Below, piece after piece: positions 1 through 12,700 of a stretch of DNA of 64,000 nt (the first letter of the stretch is position 1; every line of letters begins with the position of its first letter). Source of the stretch: Amyelois transitella (Eukaryota; Arthropoda; Insecta; Lepidoptera; Pyralidae); assembly GCF_032362555.1 (NCBI RefSeq), contig NC_083511.1, forward strand, positions 6,386,001 through 6,450,000. The letters run 5' to 3'. The notes beneath the pieces were generated by a model. That model worked only from the letters and a program-made list of their open reading frames with translations, did no database searches and was not told where the DNA came from. The translations under genes and the position numbers were made by a program.

Positions 1-566
1 TTAAAATTCATTATTCTGATTTTACTCATTTCAGCAACACAATTGTTAAGCTAACATCATGTTTAATTCAGCATATAAGTTATACAAAAAAGCCGACCTA
101 ATATCTGAGAAGTACTGTTCTAATTACGTATTAATAGATACAATTGAGTTGGCAAAACAGCTGTTGTGATAACGTATGCACCAAACTGTTGAGATCAACT
201 AGCGCGAAATTTCGCGTCGCGCGCGTACTCAACAATCACGCTACGTACTCGTTTATTTGGTACATTTAGTGCATTTTCGGTGCATGCGTTTTGGAGAATC
301 CGAAGTGATGTTTGCGATGTGTCGAGTCGGGTAAACAGTGGCGAGCTTGTAATGCGACAGCTGCGCTCGCTGAATCCCATTGTTCCAATTTCACTACTTT
401 TGTTCGCAAAATCTCCGCTAGAAAATGCTGCATCAGGGCGAGTACCTACTTTTAGTACAGTCTAAGGCTGAGACGATGATATGTATGTTCTTCAAAGAAA
501 ACGCTGAATGATCGATTGAAGATAAACACCTGTATATATAATTTAAAATATCTTTTACCACATCAC
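1..566 (+). promoter_or_regulatory. 5' flank and probable promoter / 5' UTR of glutamate receptor A
   Basis: No convincing coding exon is visible. The segment around 199-300 is much richer in G+C and CpG than its surroundings and contains the perfect 14 bp palindrome CGCGAAATTTCGCG at 203-216, whose halves resemble E2F-type sites. An open stretch at 280-465 exists but has no family resemblance and no splice donor in a phase that would join the receptor's first large exon. I infer promoter and 5' untranslated sequence; no TATA box is evident. Confidence 0.4.
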
Positions 567-3500
567 ATGGCCGGTAATACTAAACGGATTAAACTAAATA
601 TCAATTGTATTATTTTCTCCAAACCTGAACTTATTAATTAAGGATATACTGAGGATTTTATCTGTAATAATAATATAATAATAAATTATACATTAAAAAA
701 TACAGCGCTATCCTAAATCTGTTTGTTTCCAATAATAGAAAAAATAATTGTAAAGCCGAAACTCGTGAGAAGACGAGGTTCCTAGTAAAACTGAAAATCC
801 TTAATTAATATGATGACTGTACATCTTTATCCCCATCCTCACTTTACTACTGTTGTAATTTATATTGCCAAGTATTAAATTGTCGGGACCGGGTTTCAAA
901 ACGGGGTTTACGGCTGTTTCTTATTTTGCAGGAATAAAATACGTGACAGTCGTATTAATAGGACTTATGTTTGGTGGAGCAAAAGGCGTATTAAAACATT
1001 TTGAATCACCTAAAACAATAATTAAAATTGGTGAGGATTTTTTATCAACTTTGTAGCAAATATGCTATCGGTGAACATTGAATTTTGATTATCTCCAGTT
1101 ATATACCAAAGTATCGTGTGATTTCTTCTTTCTTTAAGGTGCTATATTTCCACAAGACACTGTCACAGAAGTAGCATTCGCGTCTGCCCTTGCGCAAGCG
1201 ACTATGGAGAGCGAACATTACAATTTTGAAATGGTAGTGGAGTACTCTCCTTACGGTGATAGTTTTACGGCTTCTAAAGCAGGTATATTTTTCTAATTTT
1301 AACTGGGTGTAAGTGCTGTGAATTACCTCCTACCTTATCAACCTCTTGATGTCTCGATTGTGTACTCCTTAGAGAGTAGCCCGGGGTGTGCATGGCAGAA
1401 TTTAATTTCATTGATTGTATTCAAAGATTGCAATCCAGTCATATTAGTTCTAATGCACAAAATATTTTAATTTGTCTTGTGTAGCAATCCAAAATGCGTG
1501 CATATATGTTGTATATCGAAACAAACCTACATATCAACTTTTCCATTAAATTACTATACCAAATGAAAATATTACCAGCAATTTAAGCTGACAGCGAACA
1601 AAAGACCTCATTATCGAGTATCAAGCCTGTTAACGTATAATAACGCCACAAATTCAATTGATAGTCGCCAAATAATCCATTAAAGCGGCAATGGAATATT
1701 GAAATTGCCGTGATTCACGAACCCGATGATTGCTTTTATATATAGTATTAGCTTGTAGTGGTATTATGCTTATGTAGAATTAAACATTATGAATTACATA
1801 GTTACCAAGCCAGCCCACCTACGTCATATGCGATATTTTCAGTCTGTTCTTACCAAATAAGGTTTAAGTTAAATAGAATAAGGTCGCAATAAAACTTCCT
1901 CCATATCGGTATCATTACATGTTCTGTGCATTTTTTCGATATGTACTCACATATACAGTAAAAGAGTTCCATATCATCCTCATTATTTCCGATTGCGTCC
2001 GCACCTCTTGAGAGGAGACCGAGCCGATCACAAAGCGACTTCCATCAAACTTCCGTAATCTTTACAAGTGAACCATATCCATATTGAAGCTTTGTTGATT
2101 AAGCATGCTGAGCATGCAGTTGCCTGAATATGTATGTTATCTCGCCGTTTGTCTCGCCAAAAGAGCATAGAATTGTCCTCTTAAATTCGTTTGCATAAAG
2201 TGATATATTAATTGCAGCTTGTAAACTTATCTCCAGCGGAGTGGTGGCCATTTTTGGCCCCACCGATGAGACATCAGCAGCAGTAGTTGCTGCTAGAGCC
2301 AGAGCCGTAAAGATACCACATATCCAGGTAAGTTTTTATATATTTTTAAATACTATTAAAACAACAGAAAATAATTACCATGAATTAGTTTCAACAAGGT
2401 AGCGTGCTTAAAAGCCTGATTGAGCCCGTAGGACTCAGGCTCAATAAGACTGTATAAAATATTTTATATCTTTAAATCGTTCTTCTTAAATTATTAATAT
2501 TACTATCAATAATTTTAATTTGGTTTTTTTTTTATTTTAATTAATTATCGGCCAAAGTATGTGCTTCTAAAAATAACATATCAACTCATGAATATTTTAA
2601 CACATCATATTATCCAATCCAGGCTGTATGGCGACCGCCTCCCGTGCGTTCCTTGGAGCGTCCCAACCCGCCCGGCGTCAACCTATACCCCGAAGCTGTA
2701 GCGCTTTCTAAGGCGGTCGCGATTTTCATAAAGGACAGCGACTGGAACACCTATACGATGCTATATGATGACGATCAAGGTATTAAAACCAGAAGATGTC
2801 TTAGTTTTGTTAGTAAGTAGGTATACGTATTTAATAATGTCTCATTACAACTCAATTAAACATGTTTAATTTAGTAACAATACCCATAGTAGAATGACAA
2901 AAGCGCAGAGAAGTGAGGATGTAACCGAAGGTAAATTGCTTTTTTAACCTTTTAATGCAACTCTATTGTACTTATGTAGGTCTCATAAGATTTCAAGAAA
3001 TTATTAAGCGCGCGGATCCTAATCATAGATGGATTATAAAAAAACTGACACCTGGCGAAGATAATCGCCCACTTCTTAAGACTCTGAAAGCTACTGGAGA
3101 AACCAGGGTTATTTTGGACTGCGCAGCTGACAGAGTTCTGGACTATTTACGACAAGCGAATGAAGTGAAGTTCTTTGAAGATTATATGGTATGTATGAAA
3201 AGATATCGTAATTTTTGTTTTGAGTTTTGGATTTTCGTACCGCTATGAAACTTTTGCTAAGTCGTAAACTTTATCAATTTCAATCACCGCAGCTCCATAA
3301 CTTCCGTTCAGTACATTTAAACTCCATTTCTTTTCGTTTAGGAAATGTGTATCTCTCGCATGTGAAAAAAATCGTATTGTTTCAAAATACTCTAATTAAA
3401 TTATCCATGTTTAATATTTTGATTTTTCAGAGCTACGTCCTTATGTCCTTGGATGCCCACACATTAGATTTGGAAGAACTTCGCAATGGTTTATCCAATG

Positions 3501-6500
3501 TTACTTGTCTAAGGATTTTTGATCATTCCGATCCCAGAACGGAATCTGTCCTATTAAACTGGAAAACAAGAGAATCTTCTAACGTGAAAATACCTAAAGA
3601 ATCACGTAAAATAACCGTAAGTTATACGTTTCAACATGCTAATTTTACCATTCAAGTTTGCATTAAATATTTGGTCTATTTCTATAATCATACTTATAAA
3701 CTTAAACGTCACATCATTACATAGAAATCATAAAAATAGCAATGGTAAAAAGTGCGTTGTTAAATTGTAAATAAACAAATATCATCATGAAATATGTTAC
3801 TCCGATTTCATCAACATAGCACCAATAAATGGTTATATGTTTATTTAGGTAGAAGCCGCTTTAGCTAATGATGCTGCTAGACTTATAACGGATGCTGTAG
3901 AAAGTGCTCCAGAAGAGTTTAAAATAGAAGCGCAAGAAATCAAATGCGGCTCAGAAAATAAATGGAATATTGGGGACGATTTCTTAAAACATATAATGAC
4001 GGTACATATTTAAGTACATACTTACTGATACAGAAATGTTTCATTCACAGGACCATACATATTTCACGTTCCCCTTATCAAAAGATACGAGTCTCGAAAA
4101 TATTTAAATTCCATTAAATTCCAAAGTTAATTAATCAATAGACTGAATCTCAATTTTATCATTAGGCAATATCATTATATGCGTCACAAGTTACTTTTCT
4201 ATCGTCTAAAAGAAGAAAGTCAAACCATTTCCTTGATTGGATTTTTACGGGAAGACACGCAGCTACCAGAAAACACAAACACTACCAGATCAATAGGGAA
4301 GTTTCTTCTATAAAAACATGTTAAAAAAAAAATAACTTTTTCAGAATCCGATCACAGGAATTACAGATAAAGTAACAATAGACAGCGTAACAGGTGAACG
4401 AACGAATTTCAGTGTAGAAGTGATGGAGTTATCCAATAGTGGATTTAATAGCATAGCGAAATGGAACCCTGATAAAGGTTTTGATTATGGAAGATCTGCC
4501 AGTGATGTTTCTAATCTTTTAGCGGAAAAATGGCAAAACAAAACTTTTAAAGTAGGTATAGTAAAAACGTTTGTTTGCATGAAGATCAACTACGTATAAC
4601 CAATCTAGAATGTTTTGTATTTTTACAAAGCTACGGATTTTAATTATTTTTTCCAAGTAACATTTGTAGTAGCGTATAGCTAGGTACTTAACTTATTATT
4701 CTTTCAATTCTGTGTATATAAAAGTACTCTGTAAGGGATAAAGACGTCACTTTGGGTGTGTATGTAAGTATGTATACTAAAATAATTAGATTAATTTTTT
4801 TTATCCTTAAACATGGATTAATTAACAATTTTTTTACCAAAGGTAGTTTCTCGTATTGGCGCGCCATACCTAATTGAACGGAAGCCTAAAGAAGGAGAAA
4901 CCTTGACTGGAAATGATAGATATGAAGGATACTCGAAAGATCTGATACATGAAATATTAAAAGAAACTTTACACTTGAATTACGAAATTGAAATCGTGCC
5001 AGGAAACGGATATGGCTCTTATTCTAAGGAGAAACAAAAGTGGGACGGCCTAATCGGACATCTTTTGGAAAGGGTTTGTACTGATATTTCTTATGAGTTG
5101 GTAAGAATAAAACGCCTTCTATGACAATGATTTAGGGCTACAAAATTAAAATGTAACGAAACGTTGACTGAAACTTTTATTTTGTACTGAAAATGTCAGG
5201 GTTCTATAAGTTTTATATTCCGATATGGTAAAAAATGCCTATTAAAATACGTACTAAAAAGTTTCACCTTTAATCTTACAGCAATTAGTAAGGTTCGCTT
5301 TTATAGGTTGCATCCTGAGCTGTTTCAAACAGAAGTCCGACTATTTTTCTAACAGATAACTTGTTTGATTTCCAGAAAGCAGATTTAGCAATTTGCGATC
5401 TAACCATCACCTATGACAGAAGGTCTGTGGTGGATTTTACTACCCCTTTCATGACATTAGGTATAAGCATTTTATACGCAAAAGCAGCACCACCTCAAAC
5501 TGAACTCTTTTCATTTCTTAAACCATTTTCTGTTGATGTGTGGATTTACATGGCTGCTGCTTATTTGATGGTGTCTTTGATGCTTCACATCTTAGCCAGG
5601 TAAAATATTATTTTAGGGTAGGATACATATATAATATTTATAATGCTAATTATGAAGCTATATATATATAACATTACTCCTTTCAGATTGGCTCCAAACG
5701 ACTGGGAAAACCCTCACCCTTGTGACAAATCACCAGAAGAGTTAGAAAATATATGGCATATCAAAAATTCCTGTTGGCTAACGATGGGATCCATTATGAC
5801 ACAAGGCTCGGATATTTTGCCTAAGTAAATATCATTTTATGTTTTTATACATAGTATTATCATGTCATTATTGCGGTTTCTAATATAACAGCTTGAAATC
5901 TCCCAATAATGCCAGAAGATTTTGTTAGATTGGAACACATTGCGTAGTTATCGCTAGTCAAAATTATTATTTTATAAACAGTCTAAGTCATCTTATTCGA
6001 CTTTCACGGAAATACGGGTAGTATAATATTTGAATCTCAACTCTCTTATTAAGCCACACAGCTGAACGCGGCCAATCAGTCTTGATAATATTGTTGGCTC
6101 TGTCTACCCTACAAGGGATATAAACGTGACTATATGTATGTATAATAAGTAGTAATCAAATTCTCATTCTTAATCTGTTCAGTCTTGATAATATTGTTGG
6201 CTCTGTCTACCCTACAAGGGATATAGACGTGACTATATGTATGTATAATAGGTAGTAATCAAATTCTCATTCTTAATCTGTTTTATTTGTTCGAAATATA
6301 TTTTTAATATTCAATGAATTGGTATTATTTTTCTCACTTAGCATAACAATTGTAAATGTCCTTGCAGGGGGTATTCGACCCGCTGGGTGTGTGGTCTTTG
6401 GTGGTTCTTCGCCCTGATCATGTGTTCGTCCTACACGGCCAACCTGGCCGCCTTCCTCACCAACGCTGCTATGGACGACTCCATCAAGAGTGCAGAAGAT

Positions 6501-9378
6501 CTGGCTATGCAGACTAAAATCAAATACGGCACCGTTTTGGGAGGATCGACGTATTCGTTTTTTAAGGTATAGTGTGAATCAGTAAAGATTTAATACTGAA
6601 ACAAATTGTCACAAACCTATGTATTTGACATTATAAAATCCAATATCTCCGAACCCGAAATAATAAAAATACTCATTCCGAATTGTATGAGTAATACACG
6701 TATTTTCAGGACTCTTGAAATAAGCTCTTTCAAAGTGGAATTTACGAAATTACTTATTTTCACTTGTTTTGGTTCTTGAAAAAATTATATTTAATTTTTA
6801 TGTCCTGTTTTGATGTCCAAAAAGTGTTTTTTTTTAAATTACATTACTTTGCAGAAATCAAACGTATCCACATATCAAAGGATGTGGGCGGCAATGGAGT
6901 CTGCTCGTCCGTCTGTTTTCCTAAAAAATAACGACGAGGGTGTGGACAGGGTGTTGAAAAGCAAGAGGACATACGCCTTCCTAATGGAATCCACAGCTAT
7001 AGAATACCAGTTGGAGAGGAAATGTGAGCTGATGCAAGTGGGAGGTCTACTCGATTCCAAGGGCTATGGAATAGCAATGCCGTTTTGTAAGTTAACATAT
7101 AAATTGCATGTCCAATGCTTCTTACTATCCGTTTTAAATGATATAAAGGTTCTTATTACACTTTACAAACAATTAAATAATTTTAAACGTCATTAGGGAA
7201 TAGTTAATGGAAATAATGTTTTTAAATAACCAATTTAATTCATAGTAAAAACATCCAAATAAAGGGTTGATCTATGCAAAATGAAATACTTTTATGATTT
7301 GAATAAGTTAGTCACCAATATACCTTTTTTGTTTTTTATTTGAAGTACTTAATAAAATTACCAACAGTTATTTCATTTTCGGCCAATTAATGCAGAAACG
7401 TCCATTATGTTATTTCCTTAATACTGACCTGTTCAACATACCCTGGGGCTTCGAAAGCTTAAATTTTGCATGAAAGTTTCAAGAGGTTTCGTCTATAATG
7501 TACTCAACCAAAATACCGGCTTTCTAAAACTCTCTTGAGGGCTCCGCACTGAAAACCTGGGCTTTCCTGAGGGAACAGAATAAGGTTGCGTTACGGGTAT
7601 ATAATCTATAATTAAATTTAATTATATACTCTCTATTTTTTACACATACATACATAAAATATCCCAGAGAGGTTGGCAGAGATATCTATCCACTTTCCAC
7701 GATCCCTGCTTACTTTTTTCGCTAAATCCACACAACTTATTTTGGAGGTAAATCAATCTGCCTATTTTGACTCTGGCTCTTTATTAAAAATGGTAATAAC
7801 ATAGTAGAAAAAATATCATCTTAAAAATTTATATTGTACTACTAACGCCATCTATGATTTAAGATGTGCAACTGTAAGAGTAAACTTAACGTACTTAGTA
7901 ATTTGTTGGGTAAAATAAAACTATTTATAAAAACCCACCCATATTAATAATATAGATATACAGAAAAAAATATTTATACCGGCTTAAAAAATCACGCGAG
8001 CCCCTATCAAGCTGCCCTTTTTCGCTAGTAAAATACCTAGGTATGTATGACAATTTTTGTTATTTTCAGTTTCTTCGTACCGCACAGCCGTCGATAATGC
8101 TGTGTTGAAGCTAGCAGAAAGCGGCAAACTGGTTGAGCTCAAAAACAGATGGTGGAAACCTGAAGTGGAAGTGTGTGTGGTAAGTAATGCCAACCTATTC
8201 AAATCCCAAATGGAGAAAATAAGGTAAAATTTATTTATATTTGTTATGTACATTTTCTATTTTTGTATTGTACATTTTCATATTCAATTGCCTTTTCAGT
8301 AAAACTGCTAGACAAAGTTCGTTGCAAAAATGTTCAATTTATATTTAATATTTCTCCAAATTCAAAATTTTTATTCATTACTATAGGATACTTCATGTCG
8401 CTTAATAATTATCAAAACGTATGGTTTAACAACATTGGTTGACGTCACATTTCTTTCTCCCTTAGGGAAGCTCTATGGACAAAAATAAATCCATAATACC
8501 GTTTGGCTAAACGACAGGCTGTTGTTGACTACGACCTACAGAGTATTTTGTGAAACGAACGGATGATTTTAGTAAAAGGGTTATCAGTAACTGGATTTCG
8601 CATCGCAGCTGAACTCGCATGAAGCTTATAGGTATTCCTAGTATAATCGTTTTCAAAGAAATATTCGGAAAAAAGTAACCTATGTTTAACCTCGGGTAAT
8701 TAAGAATAATCATATACAATTTTAATAAAATCTTGGTACTGGTTTGAAAATCGTATCAGACAATTTTATCATTTATATAATCAATATTTTCTCTAATCGC
8801 AGTCCGTGGAGGCCGGAGAAGAAGGAGCAGCGGCCGAGTTGGGCATAGAGAACGTGGGCGGCGTGTTCGTGGTACTCGGCATTGGATGCGGCATCGCGGC
8901 GGCCATGGGATTTCTTGAATTCATGTGGCATGTCCGGGAGGTTGCTATAGAGCAGAAGGTACATACATAAGACCATATCCCTTACAAGAGACAGAGCAAC
9001 GAGTCCCGAAAATCTTTTAAGGCCGTGACTATCAGGAGTAACATGTATTTTAACAGTTTATTTTCTAAACTCGGTATTCACTTACTACTTCAGTTACCTC
9101 TTACATCTCAGACTAAGTCTACACTATAGAAACAACACTGTTAACCACTCATTACTATAAGTAGTATCATTACCAACATTTAAATAATATTACAGATGAC
9201 CCAGTCCGACGCATTTTGGGCAGAATTGATATTTGCTCTAAGTTTTTGGGAAACTGAAAAGCCAGTTCAACATTCGCGTCCTTCTTCTTCGGCGTCTTCA
9301 TCAAAACATGGCTCCAGAGCTTCATCCGTCCTCAGGTCAGCTGCAGACTTGTTCAAGATAGACTTCTTAAATAAATAG
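567..9378 (+). CDS. Kainate-type ionotropic glutamate receptor, paralog A
   Basis: Ligand-gated cation channel subunit of the plasma membrane, of the non-NMDA (kainate-like) clade. Exons: 567-573 (tentative start), 932-1030, 1139-1282, 2218-2327, 2623-2779, 2980-3188, 3431-3616, 3849-4001, 4345-4551, 4843-5073, 5376-5599, 5687-5824, 6368-6566, 6855-7086, 8070-8179, 8803-8958, 9196-9378 (TAG). All junctions are GT/AG and keep frame; total about 914 aa. Order: signal peptide, amino-terminal domain (to about 420), S1, M1 (about 555-575), pore loop (MTQGSD), M3 with the canonical gate [12 protein letters not shown]2, M4 (about 818-840) and a short serine-rich tail. Ligand-site residues are recognisable: Arg of TITYDR in S1, the GSTYSFFK loop and Glu of MESTAIEY in S2. 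Thr sits at the Q/R site. The gene converges on paralog B. Family certain; orthology to a particular Drosophila receptor not determined. The 7 bp first coding exon is inference. Confidence 0.9.
1975..2095 (-). repeat. Degenerate SINE-D fragment in receptor A intron
   Basis: Diverged reverse copy of the family seen in full at 43614-43975. Recognisable pieces are the reversed forms of the 'gaggatg' block and of the segment reading aaagg-ttacggaggtcagatgggagtcgcttcgtg. It lies in the intron between the exons ending at 1282 and starting at 2218. Confidence 0.45.
6077..6282 (+). repeat. Two-copy 103 bp tandem duplication including a SINE-B tail
   Basis: Units 6077-6179 and 6180-6282 are nearly identical, with about two differences. 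Each begins cagtcttgataatattg and contains the SINE-B core 'ggctctgtctaccctacaag' followed by a tatgtatg tail and unrelated flanking sequence. Because both the SINE end and adjacent unique DNA are repeated, the duplication happened after the SINE inserted. It sits in the intron between the pore exon and the M3 exon of receptor A. Confidence 0.85.
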
Positions 9379-9701
9379 GTGTTTGATTCATTAATAGGTG
9401 TTTTATTAAAAAAAAATATGATTTATTTACTTTGGTAGTATAATTATCTTTGGCTACACAACATGCTTCCACGTAGTCAAAAGACGATGAGAGCGGCTGC
9501 CGCTGTAAAGCGGAGCGTAGCGCGCTTGTCTTAGGGCGCCTTTTTGCTTCCTTATTTTGTTATTTTTAGTATATCTATTTTGTTAATCGATGACTTTTCA
9601 ATCAACGCAATAAGTAAAATAAAATAACTAAAAGTTGTAAATACCGATACCTATTTTTAACTTATTTTTACCCACTATAAAGCCAGTTTATTCTTATTTC
9701 T
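9379..9701. other. Convergent intergenic gap between receptors A and B
   Basis: This 323 bp holds the 3' UTRs of two tail-to-tail genes. For A, AATAAA overlaps the stop region at 9370-9375 and an A-rich run follows near 9409. For B, AATAAA on the minus strand lies at 9687-9692, ten bases past its stop. A GC-rich patch at about 9490-9540 has no assigned role. No gene is seen. Confidence 0.6.
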
Positions 9702-12700
9702 TTAATAAGTATCCTCGAAGTTAATAAACGACGATGCCGCCCGAATAACTGACACCGCTCGTGACTGAGAGCGCTCGCGGAGAGGAGACGGCGAGCCACT
9801 ACCGCTCGAAGGCGGGGCGGAGCGCGGCGGCGCCACAGGCTTGTGAAGCACACGTGGGTCGCATGACGCTTTCCACTCGCTCTTTATTGCTTCTTTAAAT
9901 GTTACCTGGAAGTTTATATTTTCATTTTAATCATCTAATTGAGCGCTTCTCTTGTGGTGACTAGTTGAAATGGGAATCAAACAATCTCATGTCAGACTTT
10001 TCAGAATTACTTATAAGTAAAAATAAAAGCTTTTAACAAATAACGGAATTTGATATTTACCTTATCATAATTTATGTATTTGTACTCAATTTGTGTAAAC
10101 CTTGTATTTTATCTTAAATAAACAGCTTAAATGAGAAGGAAGCGAATATTCTACCAGTATACAGAGAACGTTCGAACAATATCCCCAAAATCCTCGTATT
10201 CTTGTTGAAAATTATCATCTTGTCAACCTACCTTCTCCTTAACAGCAATTTGCCTTGCATGCAGCAAGAAGTCAATGATCGCAATGCAGAGACCCAAGAA
10301 ACCGCCCAAAGCCAACACCATGAAAATACCACTGGTGTTCTTCATTTGCAAGGAGCCACCGTCATCCTCCACTTTGGGCCTGTCCTAGTATAACAAAAAA
10401 AAACAGGTTAAATGTCCGTATTTTATACAAGCATGACTTTTCTTTATGATCAAAAGTATCTTGATCAGTACAGAATAGCTTTATCTTGCCAGCCCTTTTA
10501 AATACCAATCCATATCTATCCAATTTGAGGGATTTGAGGGACACAAAGTCAAATTTCTAAGACTGGGGAATAGTTAAGGTTCTACCTGACACCGCTTTTC
10601 GTTATCCTCGTCTTCCCACCACTTCTTCTCCAGAGCTGTCAATACTCCAAGTTCTTGTAGAGATAAAATCGCATTATCGATCCATTCTTTACGTGGGTAA
10701 TCTAAAACAAGGATTATTTACTAATACTTTCTCGAACTTGCCCGTGAGACATAGACATGTAATTAAATACATACTTTTCGGCATTGCAATTCCATATTCC
10801 TTGGAATCTAATTTCGATCCGACCATCTTCAAATCACAGTTTCTCTGTATGTAGTATTCGATAGCTGAGGACTCCATGAAAAATGCAAAGTTGCCGGTTT
10901 TACTTCGTAATACACGTTCTTTGCCTTCATCGTTGTTGTTAAGGAAAACGGAAGGTTTCGCTGAGCTCATTACTGACCAAATTTTTTGATACACGGAATC
11001 ATTAGAATTCTGAAAAAGCAATAAATTTACATTAGCTGACGGCCTCTGTGGCGCAGCGGTTATACGCTTGTCTGTGACACCGGAGGTCCCGGGTTCGAAT
11101 CCCGGCCAGGGCATGATGAGAAAAAAGAACTTTTTCTGTTTGGCCTGGGTCTTGGATGTTTATCTATATAAGTATTTATTATTAAATTAATATAGTATCG
11201 TTGAATTAGTATCTCGTAACACAAGTTTCGAACTTACTTCGAGGCTAACTCAATCTGTGTAATTTGTCCCGTATATATTTATTTGTCCCGTATATATTTT
11301 GTTGGGACTGAAATTGCCTTTTTCATTACTCAGTGAATGAAAATATAGAAACTGTCGTTGCTTCACCAATAAATCAATAGCTACTCGTGTCAGGCAACTC
11401 AAATAAGAAACCATCGACACGAAAAAAGAAAAGTTGTTTCAAAGCACATAATACAGAGTTTGATAGATACCTATAGATAAAGTAATATAAAAGATCGTTT
11501 AAATTACCTTGAAAAAGAAATACGTAGAAGAATTATAGACAGCGCCATATGAGACTTTATTCTGCTCAGACAAACTCTTCACGTCAGTAATATCATTGCT
11601 TCTACGGTCGTTACTGATGAAGGTGGACATATTAGCTGTGTACGAAGCTGTAATAATCATAGCGAAGAACCACCAAACACCTGATGTCCAGCGAGAACCC
11701 ACTCCACTAATAAACAATTAAAATAATAAAAATTATAACTAAGTACCTATTGCGTTAAAGAACCACAGACACAAGCTAATACTGGTCTATTGAATGTTCA
11801 ACATTTTATCAATTGCAAAAATAGCGTTATTTATTTGGGTATCTCATAAACAAAATCTACTTTAGAAAATTCTTAAGCAAAAGCTGGTTTAGAAGTAAAA
11901 GACAAAGTATGAATTGAAAGATTTCAATAAGCATAAACAAAATGAAGTTTGATTCAGGAGTTATGTTATAAAAAAATTGAATTAATAAGAACAGTCGAGT
12001 AAAATATTCAGATATTATGTCGACAGTACCGAGGCAATATATCGCATCCCTGTGTCATAATAGAGCCCATAGTGAGCCACATACAGTTATAAAGACTCCA
12101 AATATTCTGCAAGTTCTTAGGATCTTGATTACAAGGGTGAGGGTTCACCCAGTCGTCTTGACTCATTCTGTAACAAAATATAATACAGATTAAAACTACC
12201 TTAACCATGTAATCTTCTTGAGGAGAAAGAAATGATTTTATACATTTATAATGATTTTATACTTCTTTATTTAGATTTTGAAGAAGTTATTTAGTTATTT
12301 CTTATTTAATCTTAACCTCTAAAGCTACAAGTCCAGTCTTTTCAAAAATAAAAAATAAAAGAGTATATTTATATTAATAGTTACCTGGCACACAGAAGTA
12401 ATACAAATGAAACGATGATATAAAACGTCACTAGGTACAACCACACATCCAACGCTAGTGGTTTGATGAAAGAGAATTTGTTGGGATCTTCTGGTGGAGG
12501 TTCTCTAAATAACATGCTGATCCCCAATGTCATAAAGGGTATCGAAAAGTCAACCACAGCGTTTCTTTCTGATGTAATAGTAATATCACATATTCCCAAT
12601 TGGGCTCTCTGTAATAAGAAAATGAAAAATAAATATTAACTGAGACATTTGCTCAAAATCAAAGTCTATCATCAAAGACGGTCTTGTCAATGTTGATAAA

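Noticed and set aside
865-1056. Stand-alone 63-codon gene
   Set aside because: It starts at a TTG, spans an acceptor at 930-931 and a donor at 1031-1032, and its middle is the first large exon of receptor A.
11041-11112. tRNA gene on the plus strand
   Set aside because: A and B boxes are present, but the sequence continues into a body and tail shared with 48921-49152; it is the head of a SINE.
10689-11114. 141-codon gene on the minus strand
   Set aside because: Fusion of SINE-A antisense sequence, the receptor B exon 10775-11009 and intron read-through.
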